The notes beneath the pieces were generated by a model. The model ran no database searches. It worked only from the letters and a program-made list of their open reading frames with translations, and had not been told where the DNA came from. A DNA stretch of 64,000 nucleotides, taken from Synaphobranchus kaupii. Lineage: Eukaryota; Chordata; Actinopteri; Anguilliformes; Synaphobranchidae. The stretch lies in assembly GCA_029718625.1 (NCBI GenBank), contig CM056391.1, forward strand, positions 23,846,305-23,910,304, in the 5' to 3' direction. Shown one piece after another: positions 21,401-34,494 of this stretch; the first letter of the stretch is position 1; each line of letters begins with the position of its first letter. The position numbers were made by a program, and so were the translations under genes.

Positions 21401-23066
21401 TAATTCAATGGCCATCCTCCATATTCCCAGGCTCAAATGTACAGGTGACTGTGTAAACCAGTTCAATTTGCCAATTAACTTACCCCCGTCTTTGAAAATA
21501 GAGCACTCGTGCCCCCAACTTCACAAAATCACTGAATACACTGAATTATTCACTTAAAGTGTATTGTGTTTTTAAAAGCATTTCCAAGTAAATACAATAT
21601 GAATATGCAAAATAGATTAATATTAAATAATTAAACTCATTTAATTCTAGGGAAAACAACTTCTGGCGAATCCAGTATATGAACCAATTCATTAATTAAT
21701 ACACAGTTCAAAGAGTATGGTTCTTGTCTCCCGCGTGCAGGTTTTCACCTGAGCTCCAACTCCAGGTACAACTTTAATGGCGATGACCACCACCTGTCAT
21801 CTTTAACGACCGCATAACCCCCAGTAAGTCATATACCAAACTTTAACACAGGTGCTTATCACTGGGCAGGTGGGGGAGGCTAGAAAACCTTCTGTACCTT
21901 TCAGAGACCCTTGGGTTGCTCCTCTCTCCCCCATTCCTATGATATCTCATCTGTCACCCTGTTCACTATAATCCCTTTTGCTGAACTGATCTCATTTAGG
22001 CCAGCTTTGATTACATTATATTCCTACCTGTCACCCGCCCCACACTCCCCCTTTCATTTAAGCTGGGACAAGTGAGCTTGAAGGCCACTCGCCATAACAG
22101 TACTGGGGGATGCGTGTCGTATTTGAGCATCTCAGGAGACTGGATGACTAAATTTTAGACTCGGGGCCAGATGGAGGCCTTCATTTTCCGCTGAGGGCAT
22201 ATGGGCCGTCTCCTGTTAGAGCTTGACGAGCGCCGTATATTTATTTTCCAAAGTTTCCGAAGCCTCTGTGCTTGGCCGTCGAGGACACAGGTTTCTGTGT
22301 AGCCTCTCCAGTCAATATACCCTACCCTGCTTGGCACTGAGCAACGACTGTGAGAATCTCCATTCTGCATCAAGCAGCGAAACAAACAAACAGAGTGATG
22401 CTAAGTTACAAAACAAGCAAAGAAGCGTAAAGAAAGTCTCAGCACAGTTCTTTTGAGAATAAAAATGGCATTAATGGATTCCGAGGCACAGTTTCTTTCG
22501 TTCTTCCGTTCGTGGGCTGAGGAACTTTAACATTAACATTCTCCATTACTGTGCGGCATGGGAATAGCATATCACGCATAATGAAAGGGATCATTTGGAG
22601 AGGGCTGACAGAACAGCTGCCAAAATCATTGGTTGCAATTTACCTCCTATTTAGTTGGTATGTCTGAATCACATCAAAGGCGAAGGCATTAAAATTACAT
22701 TCCACAAGGTACCCTCAGCTAATACCTTTTTTCCAGCCACTCCTAACTAGAAAAAAAAACACCTCAGATCTCCTAAAATGAGAACATCACTATTACAGAG
22801 TAGTGCTTATCTTGAAACAGTTCAGATTATGAATTCTCAGTTGACCAATGCAATACTGTGCCTCAATACTACAGGACACTGTCATTGTAAATACTAGGAA
22901 TGCTAGTTTATATATTGTACAGCTTTTTATTGCACTACATCTAACAATTATTCATAATACATGGTACATGCATGTTTTAGGTTTTAATTTGCTGTTGTTT
23001 TTTTGTTTTGTTTTGTTTCTTATGTATTCATTGCATCTACTATGTGAGTAAGCAAGACATGTTAAG
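18411..23066. other. Intergenic sequence without recognised genes
   Basis: Mostly AT-rich single-copy-looking sequence. A GC-richer, exon-like island sits at 20115-20265. The segment at about 21720-22400 is also less AT-rich and could hold conserved non-coding elements, but nothing in it was recognised. No RNA gene or bounded repeat was seen. Confidence 0.45.
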
Positions 23067-23829
23067 CAGGGTTGTGCAAAATTCTGAATTTAAGAATTCA
23101 TGAGTTGGGATTTGAATGGAATTGGCCACGCCCCACAGGATGTTGAATTGGAATTGGAATGACAGTAGAATTAAATTTATTGCAATTCAAAGACATTCCA
23201 CTCAGTCACACAACAGAATAATATTATTAAATCTACAAAATATAAATAATGACATCATTTATTTCAAGAAATTATTTCCATTTGTTCCCTTATATGTAGA
23301 ATAATGAGTGATATTGTTTTTTATTTCAACCTTAGCACTCAAACGACCGACAATAAGTCATGGTAAATGCAATTATCATTTATTCCAATCCACAACTCAT
23401 TGTTCAACATTGTTACATTTCATTGTCAAAAGATCCTCAAAGGTCATGTTTGACTCCATTTTGAAGACTTCGGGGTAAAATAAAGCAATCTGGGAAATTA
23501 AGTGTTCTTCCACCATGTTCCACAAAATGAAAGTTTAATTAAATTAAAATATGATGATTATTCTATAGATGGTACTTTAAAGATTCATTGTTGGGAGAAA
23601 AACATTTTAAGCATACCATGTTGTTTGTATGATAACATGTTTAATGTACAAATCAGAGATATAAAGCCTTACTGTTCAAAGCTACACCTAAAGTATGTAG
23701 TATGCTGTATGAATTTCTTTGAATTTCATGGAATTTTAATTCTACTTCCTTTATTCAAATTGGAATTGCAATTCTGCATCCTGTTTGCTACCTCAATTCA
23801 AATTCAAGAATTAATTTGTTTCTTGAAGG
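23067..23829. mobile_element. Probable MITE with long imperfect inverted ends
   Basis: The two ends are rich in GAATT/AATTC motifs and match as imperfect inverted repeats. For example ACAGGATG with GAATTGGAATT and AGTAGAATTAAA on the left (about 23138-23176) recurs inverted near 23733-23790. There is no coding capacity. Exact ends and target duplication could not be fixed, so the limits are approximate. Confidence 0.45.
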
Positions 23830-26800
23830 TACAGTTGAAGGATTGTGGGGCTACTGGGCGACGCATTCCAAGAGACACTGAACTGATGTGCCCTACTGTC
23901 AGAACTGAATACAGGCAACAACCCACTATAGTGTGTCGGCCAGGGAGGGAGGGCTGTGCCCACCTCATGGGTCAATAGCTACTCCCCTGATCTGGCACAT
24001 TCACTCTGCCTGTGCCAGCTATGTCAGTAGCACAGTCCTTCAGTGCAGTAGCTAAGGCAGCTCAACTGGTGGACTGCTAGTGTGCGTGATAAATGCCATT
24101 GTAATGAGGAGACATGCTTAGCTGAGTCCAAGCTGATTAAGACAAATCAGAGGAACAAGAACTATTAGTTTGTATCTTTATAACAATCAACTGTAACATC
24201 AGTGGAGGCTGTATCACATACTTGTATATTTCAGTCAGACCCAAGTGAACAAATTGCAACCAAAAATATAATTTCCTTATTAAAATGAATTTGAAGTTGA
24301 TTCAGAAATCCATTATACATTTATCCCCAAATAACCTAGATAGGTTATGACTTATTTAGAATAGGGGGGCTTATAACAGTGCTTCCGTAAATAGCAATCT
24401 TGTCTTCTGGCGACAAGCTTAGAAGTGCAAATGTAAAAGTTGGTGGCATGAGTTGCACTTACAATGTGACGTCTGTAGATGGAGCCATACTCCTGCACGG
24501 TCAGCTCCTGGTCCTGGGGCCTCGTCACATTTTCACCACCGTTCCTCTTTTCATCCCTGTGCCTCCCAAACAGTACTTACCAGGCTGCTGTGATGCCTCA
24601 GCAATCCTTTCTGTCGTCTGTTCAAAGCTTCAGGAATGTTGCCTACTCCTAAAATCTGAGCATCTAGACTTCCATAAAAGACACTGGATCCAGGCCTATA
24701 TAACTGCCCTCATGTCCACCATAAAACACTCTACTGCAGGGTCCAGGCACAAATAAAATAATGAACGAATTAAATAATAAATAATGAGTCCATACTGGTT
24801 ATTTATGTCTTCACAGGTGCTGACTTCCACAAATTCCTGAAAATCAGATGTTTATGTAAGTGTTTCATTGTGCCTGACCGAATATATAACCACATTGTTC
24901 AATTTGCAAGTCTCAAAGACAATGCATCTTTGTTAAACAAATACTGTTAAAATAAATAACTGACACGCCCAGAGCAAGAATTTCCAAGATTCCATAGAGA
25001 ATTCTATTAAGGGGTAGTTTAAACTCAATCCCCCAGAAGACCCCCATGAGAGGTCCTGAAATCTGTATTCAAATATGGGATCTTATAACCATGAAGTAAG
25101 ATTGAGGCCAAACAGAGTGACTGACTGCATTTTATTCTGCATTATTTGGTTAATGACACATTCTGTCTTAACTGCCGTCTCAGATGAGCACTATGGAGAG
25201 AATTATAATTATCTATTGCAAAATCCCGTGGGGCCAGGCCAGACTGCTAAGATTTTCTACTGAAATATGCATAGAACTATCAGGGGTGGTTAGCATCACA
25301 GTGCCTGGCAACACTAGAAATGTATTAGGTATTTTAAAAATTTAACATGACATGGAAATGCACGGTCATATTTTATGGTATTGGAGTGTTTTTCAATCGC
25401 ACAAGCTGTGCAATGAAATTATTCGTTTTGATCGTAAATGCTGCAAACGCAAACATTTTTCACCGAGGGGAAAATACAACAGCGACTGTAAATCGCAATT
25501 GTGTTTTTGGCAGCGAGGTACCTATACTTAACCATAGGAAAGAATTCTGGAACAATATTGCAGCAACAATGTGCTTCCTATTATGACTGAAGGCTATTTA
25601 TTTTTAAGACCAATTTTTTCATCAAGGACTGATTGAGTCAGGTAGAGGGACCGTATTATATTTATCATTAACCATCGTTGCTTCAGAGAATAATTTACTA
25701 TGAACAGCTGTTTATAATAATTACTTCATTGTGGATGACCCTTCACGACGGGCACATGATTTACCTCCTACGGGTCGTGGATTATATGCAGGTACAGTGA
25801 TTCCATTCAAAATTACTGTGATTCCACATTAGAGTCCAAGCCCTGCTGTTGTAATTTGTGTTTGAAACTGAAGTTAATTCTGTTTAATTTGTGTTCAATA
25901 TTTGTTTAATTTTTTACCTCCCCAATTTTCCCACTACAGGTACTGCTAGTAGGACTTTGAACAAACGTACCGGTCGGAGGTTGCGCTGTTGAGAGGAGCT
26001 AATGCTCTGGCAACCCGAGGAACCATGGTCAAGTTAACCCCACCATATCCGTGGGCTGCAGGATGAAGACAATTTTACTGTGGCTTCTTGGTCATGATCC
26101 AAAGCACATGCTAAGAGCAGTGATGTATTGGCTGTGGGGCTCCACTTGCTCTCCTGGTCGGCACCTTAACTAATCGATCCACCCAGGAGCGTGCTTCATT
26201 GTTGTGCAAACAAGCCAGAGTAGACAGAGCGGATGTACCTTCATTATGAGTCAGTCCAATTTTTCCATACAAGCCTTAAGCACAAGAAATGCATTTCACA
26301 GCTGTCCAAGAGTGTAATATTCTGGGAATCAAAAAGGGCTTAAGACTCCGGTGTGATATAGACGCTAATAACATGACTACAGCAGTAATGGGGATGTTTG
26401 AAGACTGGTTGAAAAAAAAGGAATGAATGTTGTCTAATGGTAATTTGAATTGTTCTTTTGGGAAAAATGACAAAATTGAGTTAGCAGCAGATGAATTAGC
26501 ATTCAATGACTTGCCATTCCAAAAGCATGCCAAAAGACTACTGACAGAGCTTGCGCGCTGTTATTAAATAGATCACTTTGCTGTCAGCGCAGGCTCCATC
26601 AAAGACATCTTATAGCTCTTTTGATATCCAATCTATACTCTTCAGAACATCCTGTCAGGAAGCAGTGGGGATACTTGTAAAGCTTTGTCAATCTCTCTGC
26701 CTCTACCCCATCTTAGACAAATAGAGCTCTTGTTAATTCCCAATGCTTTTTTGCGAGCAGCTGGCTATGCCAGTCATAAATAAACACAAGTGCCTCTTCT

Positions 26801-29800
26801 GAGCATGTTTGTAAAAAGCCTGTCAGGTGGGGGAAAACCTTGAACGGTGAATGTCTCTGGCACATGTAGATGATGCACTATGCCTCTAGCAGAAACAAAA
26901 ACAAAAACAAAAAACAACAACATTTTGGCTTCTTTGCCTCCAAATTGAGGCACAGCAAAGGAGAGCTCCTAAATCTTTTAGGTTATCATGACAGTTAAGG
27001 TGAATAGTGCGATAAACCACTTCTTCATTTCTTTTGGTTGTTATAACTCAAAGTCCAGGAAAAGTAGTTTATGTTTTCAATTCCCCCGAAATCGCAAAAT
27101 GAACCTTTGTTCGAGGGAAAAAAAGACCCAGCCAGGAATAATTTGAGTGTGACGGCTTTTTATATCAAGAGTTCAGTTAAAAGGATGAGGGGAAATTTAT
27201 ATGTGATGCCCTGTCTCCCTCAGATAAATTAATCCTTTTTAAACACACCAAACCATTATATTTCATGCTCACATTGTGACACCGGTAATGCTTTTTATCG
27301 ATTTGTTTCCACACTGGCTTTTTGTATGTTTCGCCACTCGATGTTGTTGTGTTCCTTCTCCTATTCTTCGAAACTGATGGAGGGGGGATTTAAAGCGGGT
27401 TTGATGATGAAAAGTATCATGGATTTATACGTCTTACTCAATAGGCAGGAAAGCACATTGGAACCTATTGTGCCTCTGGACTAGGTGAGGCGGGTTAGGA
27501 TTAGACAGTGAGTCAACAGATTCACGATTCATGCACCCGGATCTCCTGCCTGGCTTTAATCAACAACTCCCAGCAGGCTGCTGGAAGTCTTTATTCCTCC
27601 CAGCACACTCTTAGTCCTCCTGAGGAACACTCCTGGCTCTTATCCCCCCGCACGGCACGGGGGATCAGGATTTCGAGACAATATTTCAGAGAATTTATTA
27701 ATGAAATAATTATCATTTTGCAGAAGATTTTTCTTTACAGCTGGCGACTCTTACTCCCACTGGCTGCTTCCTGCTGACTTGCACTCACAGTCTAAAGGAA
27801 ACATCCAGCATCCTTGGCCTTCACCCTTCGTCCATCAAGTTGTAGTGGGCAGGGTTTGATCTGAGGTAATGTATTGGCAGATTTTGTCCTCTCCCTTCAG
27901 CACGCCAGGAAGCATCACTTTAGTTTTGATCTACATCCTTTCCTGTTGTACTACAATTCCAAGCAACAGATTTTTTTCCTATTTTTTTTTTCTCTGCTAT
28001 TACCACTATTTCTTGTCCTTTGATATCCGCAATACATGTAGTATTACCTCAGTTATTCAGTTTAATGTCACTTAACATTGTTTTTTATTGTCAAAATTAC
28101 CGATACGGATGTAGAAACAGTTCACCTTGTTTAGAAGCCATAGACACTGAAGAGGAAATTCAGGCAAACGTTTTTGTCCCGGAATGGTGATTTAACCGCA
28201 CTGCAGGACATTTGGAGCGTGTGGTTTATTCGCCTCCCCACTGGCATCATGCTGTGTATGCTCATGCCAGTGCCTCTTAACCCTTCAGGGCTGGGATTTG
28301 GTCAGTCTTTCCGTATGCATCCAGGGTCCAGAATGTTCTACTACGCCACAGTCACTCACTGAGAGAGTGAATGAAAGGATAATCATCAGCTTCAGGACGC
28401 ATTGTGCACTCTTGAACCACAAGGACTTCTCCAAAAGGAGAAAAAGTCATAAATCACCCCATCCAGTCTGCAAGCTGCTCCCAACAGGGCCTTAAAAATG
28501 AAATTGTTTTCCTATCCGATCGTTCCAAGCAGAATCTGAATTTTAACATTTCTGTTCTTCCTGTGGATTGGCGGCCTGTCCAGGGTGTATTCCTGAACCG
28601 GTTAGAACAAAATAAAAAACTGTTAATTTTGTTCCTTTTCTCCCACCTCCCAAACATTCAAACCAGCCTAGTAGCAGGTAAAGTGAAGAGTTATTGTTTA
28701 GTTGTGCAGCCAATTATTCTCTGATATGCACATAGATTTTGACTGTTGTATTAGTCGTCACTGCCTACATGAAGCCTCCCACCCCATCATCCGCCCGGTT
28801 TAGAAAAAGAAACGCATTCTATGGATGATGAAAAACACAGTAGGCTGACAATATCACACTGCGTTAGCACTGAATAACTTGGCAGGACAAATACAGCACA
28901 ACGACAAAAATAACGATGCTAGATTTGCATTGATATAGGGAAACGGAAATCCCATTGGAAGAGACACACCAATCAAATCTCTCACAGGAGCACAAGCAAA
29001 TAATCTGATCGACTCCAAGCATTTACAATGTGTAGCAGCAGCTACAGGGGTCATGGAAATATGGGTGTATACACAAAAGTCATATCCTACAACTGACTTG
29101 AGCATTAACGATAACGTCAACATTATCCATGCTGAGAGATAAGAATCAGCCTTGTTAGCACTAACACATCCATTGAGATAACTGAGCCAAACATAAAAAA
29201 TTTAATGATACCACTCACACGGCAGCTAAGGCCTGAACTGGCTGCAATAATATGCACTGACTGGCCTACTCATAGTCAGTACAAAAATCAAAGGCATAGA
29301 CAAAGCATCACCAGTAATATATGAGTCTATACGTAATACTACCACCATGAAACAAATACAATGTGTCTTACCCTCAAACGTCTTCCTCGACTTCCACCTA
29401 GCAAAAGCGGTCACGATAGACTATCCTTGATTTCCAGATTCCTGACAAGGTCCGACTCGGCTATCAATAAACGAAAGGTGACAAAAAACGACCTTTGTTT
29501 GTCAGTGGCTATAGCAAGTGCACACGCTGCAGTGGTGGTTGGTGGGTCTATGGGAAATGCTTCAGGGGCATATGGGATTCGTTTTAATTTTTTTGTTCTG
29601 CAAATTAATTACATTTAAATTGATGTCTGAGTAAATATTTTTAAATACAACTAAATATTTAATAAAATTATTTTTTTTATGTTCCGGTTATTTGTAGCAG
29701 TTATAGCAGCATGTAAGCATTTGTGAAATGCATGGGACGCAAAAAAAACAAAAACATTACCTTGTTGAATTTGTTTCCGTTTTTGTTCCTGAAAAAATGG

Positions 29801-29865
29801 CTTTTGTTTCTGGTTTTCGTTTTCAAGCCTTGCTCTCAACCTCCTTGAGTTTTCATACATACACA
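23830..29865. other. Intergenic sequence without recognised genes
   Basis: Mixed composition and no bounded repeat. ORFs such as 24400-24756 (+) have no known motif and no clear splice context. The area 26000-27800 is less AT-rich and could hold conserved non-coding elements, but this cannot be judged from one sequence. Confidence 0.45.
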
Positions 29866-30412
29866 TACACTGCCCGGCCAAAAAAAAAGTCGCACACTCT
29901 AATATTTCGTTGGACCGCCTTTAGCTTTGATTACGGCGCGCATTTGTTGTGGCATTGTTTCGACAACCTTATGCAATGTCACAACATTTATTTCCATCCA
30001 GAGTAGCATAAGTTTTTGGCTGAGATCTTGTATTGACGACGGGAGAGTCGAACCACTCCGTAAAGTGTTCTCCAGCACATCCCAAAGACTTTCAATGGGG
30101 TTAAGGTCAGGAATCTGGTGGCTAATTCATGTGTGAAAATCATTCCTCATGCTCCCTGAACCACTCTTTCACAATTTGAGCCCGATGAATCTTGGCATTG
30201 TCATCCTGGCATATGCCCATTGATGGGATAACCTGGTCATTCAGTACATTCAGGTACTTCGCTCACTTAATTGTATTGCTGCATAATGTTGCTGAGCCTA
30301 GACCTGACCAACTGAAGCAACCCCAGATCATAACACTGCCTCCAGAGGCTTGTACAGTGGGCACTATGCACGACGGGTGCAATGGCGACTTTTTTTTTGG
30401 CCGGGCAGTGTA
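29866..30412 (-). mobile_element. Tc1-like transposon, 5'-deleted
   Basis: Perfectly paired ends: TACACTGCCCGGCC at 29866 followed by an A-run and GTCGC, and the inverted GCGAC, T-run, GGCCGGGCAGTGTA ending at 30412. Both outer bases are TA, the Tc1 target. The 547-bp interior holds only the second half of a transposase on the minus strand. It sits at the edge of a long CA repeat. Confidence 0.85.
29899..30358 (-). pseudogene. Tc1 transposase C-terminal half (with stops)
   Basis: Minus-strand reading gives SGGSVMIWGCFSWSGLGSAT, then [19 protein letters not shown] with the second catalytic Asp, then a region corresponding to the NPIESLW motif with the Glu, and a terminal KAKGGPTKY before TAG. 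In-frame stops and frame changes break it in the NPIE region. The N-terminal DNA-binding half and first catalytic Asp region are absent. Confidence 0.8.
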
Positions 30413-30417
30413 CATGT

Positions 30418-30420
<3 letters not shown>

Positions 30421-30511
<91 letters not shown>
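30421..30511. repeat. (CA)n microsatellite, ~91 bp
   Basis: An uninterrupted CA repeat starting eight bases after the right end of the Tc1-like element. The left flank of that element also contains ACATACACA, so the transposon probably landed in or beside an existing CA-rich tract. Confidence 0.95.
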
Positions 30512-30512
<1 letters not shown>

Positions 30513-30544
30513 AAAGCAGATGTAAAGGGGATTAAAAGGAAGAA

Positions 30545-31064
30545 GTGAATTTAGGGAAAGCTGTTTTTAAAGCCCAAAATCACTTGCCACCTGACTACCT
30601 TTCTGAACTTTTGAAAAATGTTGGTCTAAACTCTGATGTAGATACTAGACTTCTTTTTATTCCAAAAGTTCACTACAAAAGAGTAGGTGAAGTTTCCTTT
30701 TCCTTTCATGCTCCTAGACTGCAGAAAACCAACAGTAGCTACTGTAGTTTCAAAGTCAATTGGAAACATCTCTCTGTACTTGTTGCACTAGTTTGTAGTT
30801 AATTTTGGTATTTATATATTTTATCTCTAATCTTGTTTAATTAATTTGATTCTGCTTTTATCTATTTCCAATTTCTGATCCTTTTAGTGTTTTGAGTATT
30901 TGAAGTATTCTCCCTTTCTTTTTCACTATTTCTTTTGTGTGTTCTTGAAACAGATTTATTTTACTTTGTCACCTTTCTATCATATGTTTTCTGAGAAAAA
31001 CTTTCGCAAATAACTTGTATGGAAGGTGCTATATAAACAACGTTAATTATTATTATCATTAGGG
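30545..31064 (+). mobile_element. LINE-2-like retrotransposon 3' end
   Basis: The ORF at 30545-30802 reads NHLPPDYLSELL, then RLLFIPKVHYKRVGEVSFSF and HAPRL. This matches in order the last part of L2-clade reverse transcriptase proteins (LAPPYLSELL..., ...VPR...., G..AF...AP.LWN). It is followed by an AT-rich 3' UTR ending GGTGCTATATAAAC and an ATTATT repeat, the usual L2 tail. It is strongly 5'-truncated and decayed. Confidence 0.6.
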
Positions 31065-34024
31065 AGAAAGACAGAGCTACAGTAGAATTAAAGGTTATGC
31101 ATTTATAATTTATGTACTGTATTTATATTCAGACATGAGATGCAGATATATTTGTAAAAATAACAAAATGTTAGTCTTAGGCTAACGGGTACTTGACTAA
31201 TTTCTAACTTGCATTTGACACTGTTCATTCCGTTTTCATATTTCAATTTTCATAAGAGGACATTGAATTCTATATATATATATATATATATATAAACCAG
31301 AGAACCTACTTACAAATACACTTAGAAACAACATGTCTGTGTATGTTGGGTACACCCATACAACTTGAAGTTTATTCAACTTGATTATTCAAGTCTGGAA
31401 CACACATTTTTCCGATAGGCAATGATGCAGTTTACTGAAATAAACAATTTCTGTATTTAATGAAAGGATTACAGATTAACCTTCATGTTGGAATAAAAAA
31501 ATGTGCATTACATTCTCAATAGAAACTGTCTTTTAACAAGCTTTTCTTTTTAAACTTCAGAAGTGAAGCCCTGGTGCGCTGGTGGGGTTTGTGGAAAGCC
31601 CCTGCTAACTGGTTCATCATTGCAGCTGGGGGGGGCTCTCCGCACAGGCAAAAAACCATAAAAGGAGTCGCTTCTTGATAGACGTGTTCCAGGGGGAACA
31701 TTTCTCATTTCTTTCATTTTTTCCTTCTTCCTTATCACTTGGTCTGATGCAATAGTCTGTAAAGATTTCTTTTGGGTCTGGCCTGCCAAGATTTCACTCT
31801 CCAGCACTATAGAGCCATGTACTGTATGTGCAGCTGTGGCCCAGGCCTGTCTGTGAGGTATCAAGAGTTCAAAGAGGGCCTAGAATTGTCTGGGCGAAGG
31901 GGGGAGGGTGCAAGGGGAGGAACTTGGAAGGATTAAGTCCTCCAGGACAGTAACAGTGGAATGTCCTAACGAGTCCCCTACTTCAATGTCTTCTGGGCAA
32001 CTGTCCTGGTCTATTTTCTGAGGTTTATACTGAGAGATGATATCATTTCACATAAAAACCAGTTAACCGGAGTTACTTCAAATTGACCCAATTTCATTAC
32101 AGCTTTGCGGGTGGTTTGGCTGCCTGGGACTTGATGAGAAGTGGTGCAAATCTGTCAGTGTTCGGTTCGTACATTATGGAACTCTTCTCAAGGAAAACTA
32201 GTGGAAGCAATGCTGGATGCAGATCATCAAGTGTTAGTTAAAGTCATTCATTCTGACAATCAAGTAGGCGCATTTCAAAAGGTGTCATGACTTTGTTTAT
32301 GACGGTTGCTGTAAAGGGAGGAGGCTGCCTGTATGTGGAGGATAAGCCCACAGCTGGACCAACAGCACCATCATGCACAGGATGGGCAGGGTGGGGTAGT
32401 GTGGGGGGGGGGGGGGGGGGCGGTTGGGGCGGTTGGGGTGAATGCTTACACTGATGCTCACCAGCCCCCTTGCAGAGTAATGCCCAATGTGATTAGTTAC
32501 TCATCATCGTGTGTGAATCAGACTTTCCCCCTGCGATGGGTTTCGGCTCTCCTGCAGTAGCCTAAACACCAGGGTTAACTTGCATGCTTTTTTTGGGAAA
32601 GCTTTTTTTGAACCATTGTTCTTAACCCCTGCGTGGATGCCACACGTGCTGGAGAAATTTCACAGCAGCAGGTCGCTGAGGCCAACAGTTTGCACACTAC
32701 TTTGTCACTGTCACCATGCTTACTGTAAAAACAGTTGTAGCCATTGTCATTCTATTGGACTTAATCCCCACACACCACAGTTCCTTTGACTGTGAATTGT
32801 ATGACCTTAGGGGTGTGATGCAAGTCTGTCTTAAATGCTAAGAATTGTTTTCTTTTTCCACACTGTGTGGCATAGCTTGCCTGGATTCAAAGTGAACGCA
32901 GACACCTTTGAAGTATTGAAGCCCAGGCTTGACACAGTGCTTTATACCCTCTTGGCTTAAGGGGAAATGATGAGCCTGGATGGATGTAGACTGAAAACCT
33001 GTATCTTGAGACTTGGGTCCATCAATCCAGACTTGATTCTCTCTACTAGCATAATTTATCATTATTTGTTTGTAAGTGCTGTAGAACCTGTGTGATATAA
33101 ATGCAGTCGGAATGGATGCTGTTCAGAACTCTCCAATGTTTGTGAAATTGATGTGAAAATACACCAGTTTAAAAGAAATCCATTTTTTGATTGTAAATGA
33201 TATACTATCATTACTTTAGTCTTATCTTTAAAACAGGCTAAAGTTTAAGTTAATAAGCAATACTCAAACCATTTATAATGAATTATAGATTTTTTTTTTT
33301 TTTTTTTTTGCTTGTTTGCATTCTGTACAATGCAACTTCATTTCAGTAACCCCTTCTCAATTGTGAACTGTTTGATTTTGTTCTCACCCTTCTGTATATA
33401 AAGCTTTCCCATGCTGAATTCTTTATAAATGGTACCAAGACATATAATTCTGATTAACTGTGGTACAATTTGGAATGTTTTATTAATGGCAGATTGGCAG
33501 GTGTCCACTTTTCTCATAGCTCACCTCTCTGCATCAGTGAGAATAAGGCGCTTGATAAGATGTAATTGTGCATGGTACTTCCTGTCAGACTCCAGTCCTG
33601 GAGGGCATTGGTGATTGGCTAAAGAGTGCACACCTTGGGCCTTATTCATGAAACGTGTGCAGTACGAACTTGTGCGTAAATCATTCATATTGGCAATTTT
33701 TTCCGTATTTTGGCGTTCATCAAGGTTTTCGTATCAGAGATTTGTTTGTATGTATGAATAAACTTTACACCTGCTCAGGACCACACCCTGTTCAAACATT
33801 CAAAATGCCACTAAATATAGTTTCTGACTGTAAATTAGAATATTCATAATTTTTTATTTTCTGTTAAATTCACAAGACAAGATGTAGCCTTTGAAATGCA
33901 CAATGCAAACGTCATGAATTATGATTGGAAAAAGCACTTTGCTCAATTGTGGGCTATGAACCTGTTTAATTAGACCCATAATGTTATTATTATTATTATA
34001 CATTATATATACATTATACTTACA
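31065..34024. other. Intergenic sequence with a TA repeat and a G-rich tract
   Basis: Contains (TA)n at 31270-31294 and a run of about 18 G followed by CGGTTGGGG repeats at 32403-32438. A TTATTCATGAAACG motif near 33640 resembles the end of a fish MITE, but no clear partner end was found. No gene was recognised. Confidence 0.45.
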
Positions 34025-34494
34025 TGCACACTTACAATGGTGAAGGGGAAACTCGCCTCAACCACTACCAATGTGTAGCAACCATCTGGGTGATGCACGG
34101 CAGGCATTTTGCCCCAGAACGCTCACCACACATCAGTTGAGGTGAAGAGGGAGAGAATTTTTCTCAGCCAATTAAATCAGGGGTTGATTAGGTGGCAGGT
34201 TGAGAGAGCCAAGTTTGGAATTTAGCCAGGACATCGGGGAACCCCCTACTCTTTGCAAAAAGTGTCATGGGGTCTTTAATTACCACTTAGAATCATTAAG
34301 ACATCTCATTTGAAAGACGACGTCTCCTACAGCACAGTGTCCCCATCACTGCACTGGGGCATTGGGATTTTATTCGACCAGAGAGACCCTACTGATCGCC
34401 CCCTACTGGCCCACCAACACCACTTCCAGCAGCAACTAAGTTTTCCAAGGAGGTCTCCCATCCAAGTACTAACCAAGCCCACACCTGCGTAGCT
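34025..34494 (-). mobile_element. 5S rRNA-derived SINE (SINE3 type)
   Basis: On the minus strand the head (34494 to about 34446) reads AGCTACGCAGG...GGTTAGTACTTGGATGGGAG, the 3' half of 5S rRNA including its internal promoter C box. The 5' half of 5S is missing. The body continues with the fish SINE3-type segments TGCTGTAGGAGACGTCG, GACCCCATGACAC and a tail with TGATGTGTGGTGAGCG, ending CCCTTCACCATTGTAAG. The head is recognisable but degenerate. Confidence 0.8.

Noticed and set aside
30263..30511. ORFs made of Cys-Val repeats
   Set aside because: Translation of the CA microsatellite in the reverse strand, not a protein.
33626..33920. Possible MITE starting GGGCCTTATTCATGAAACG
   Set aside because: Only a weak inverted partner (ACGTCATGAATTATG near 33909) was found; the evidence is too thin.
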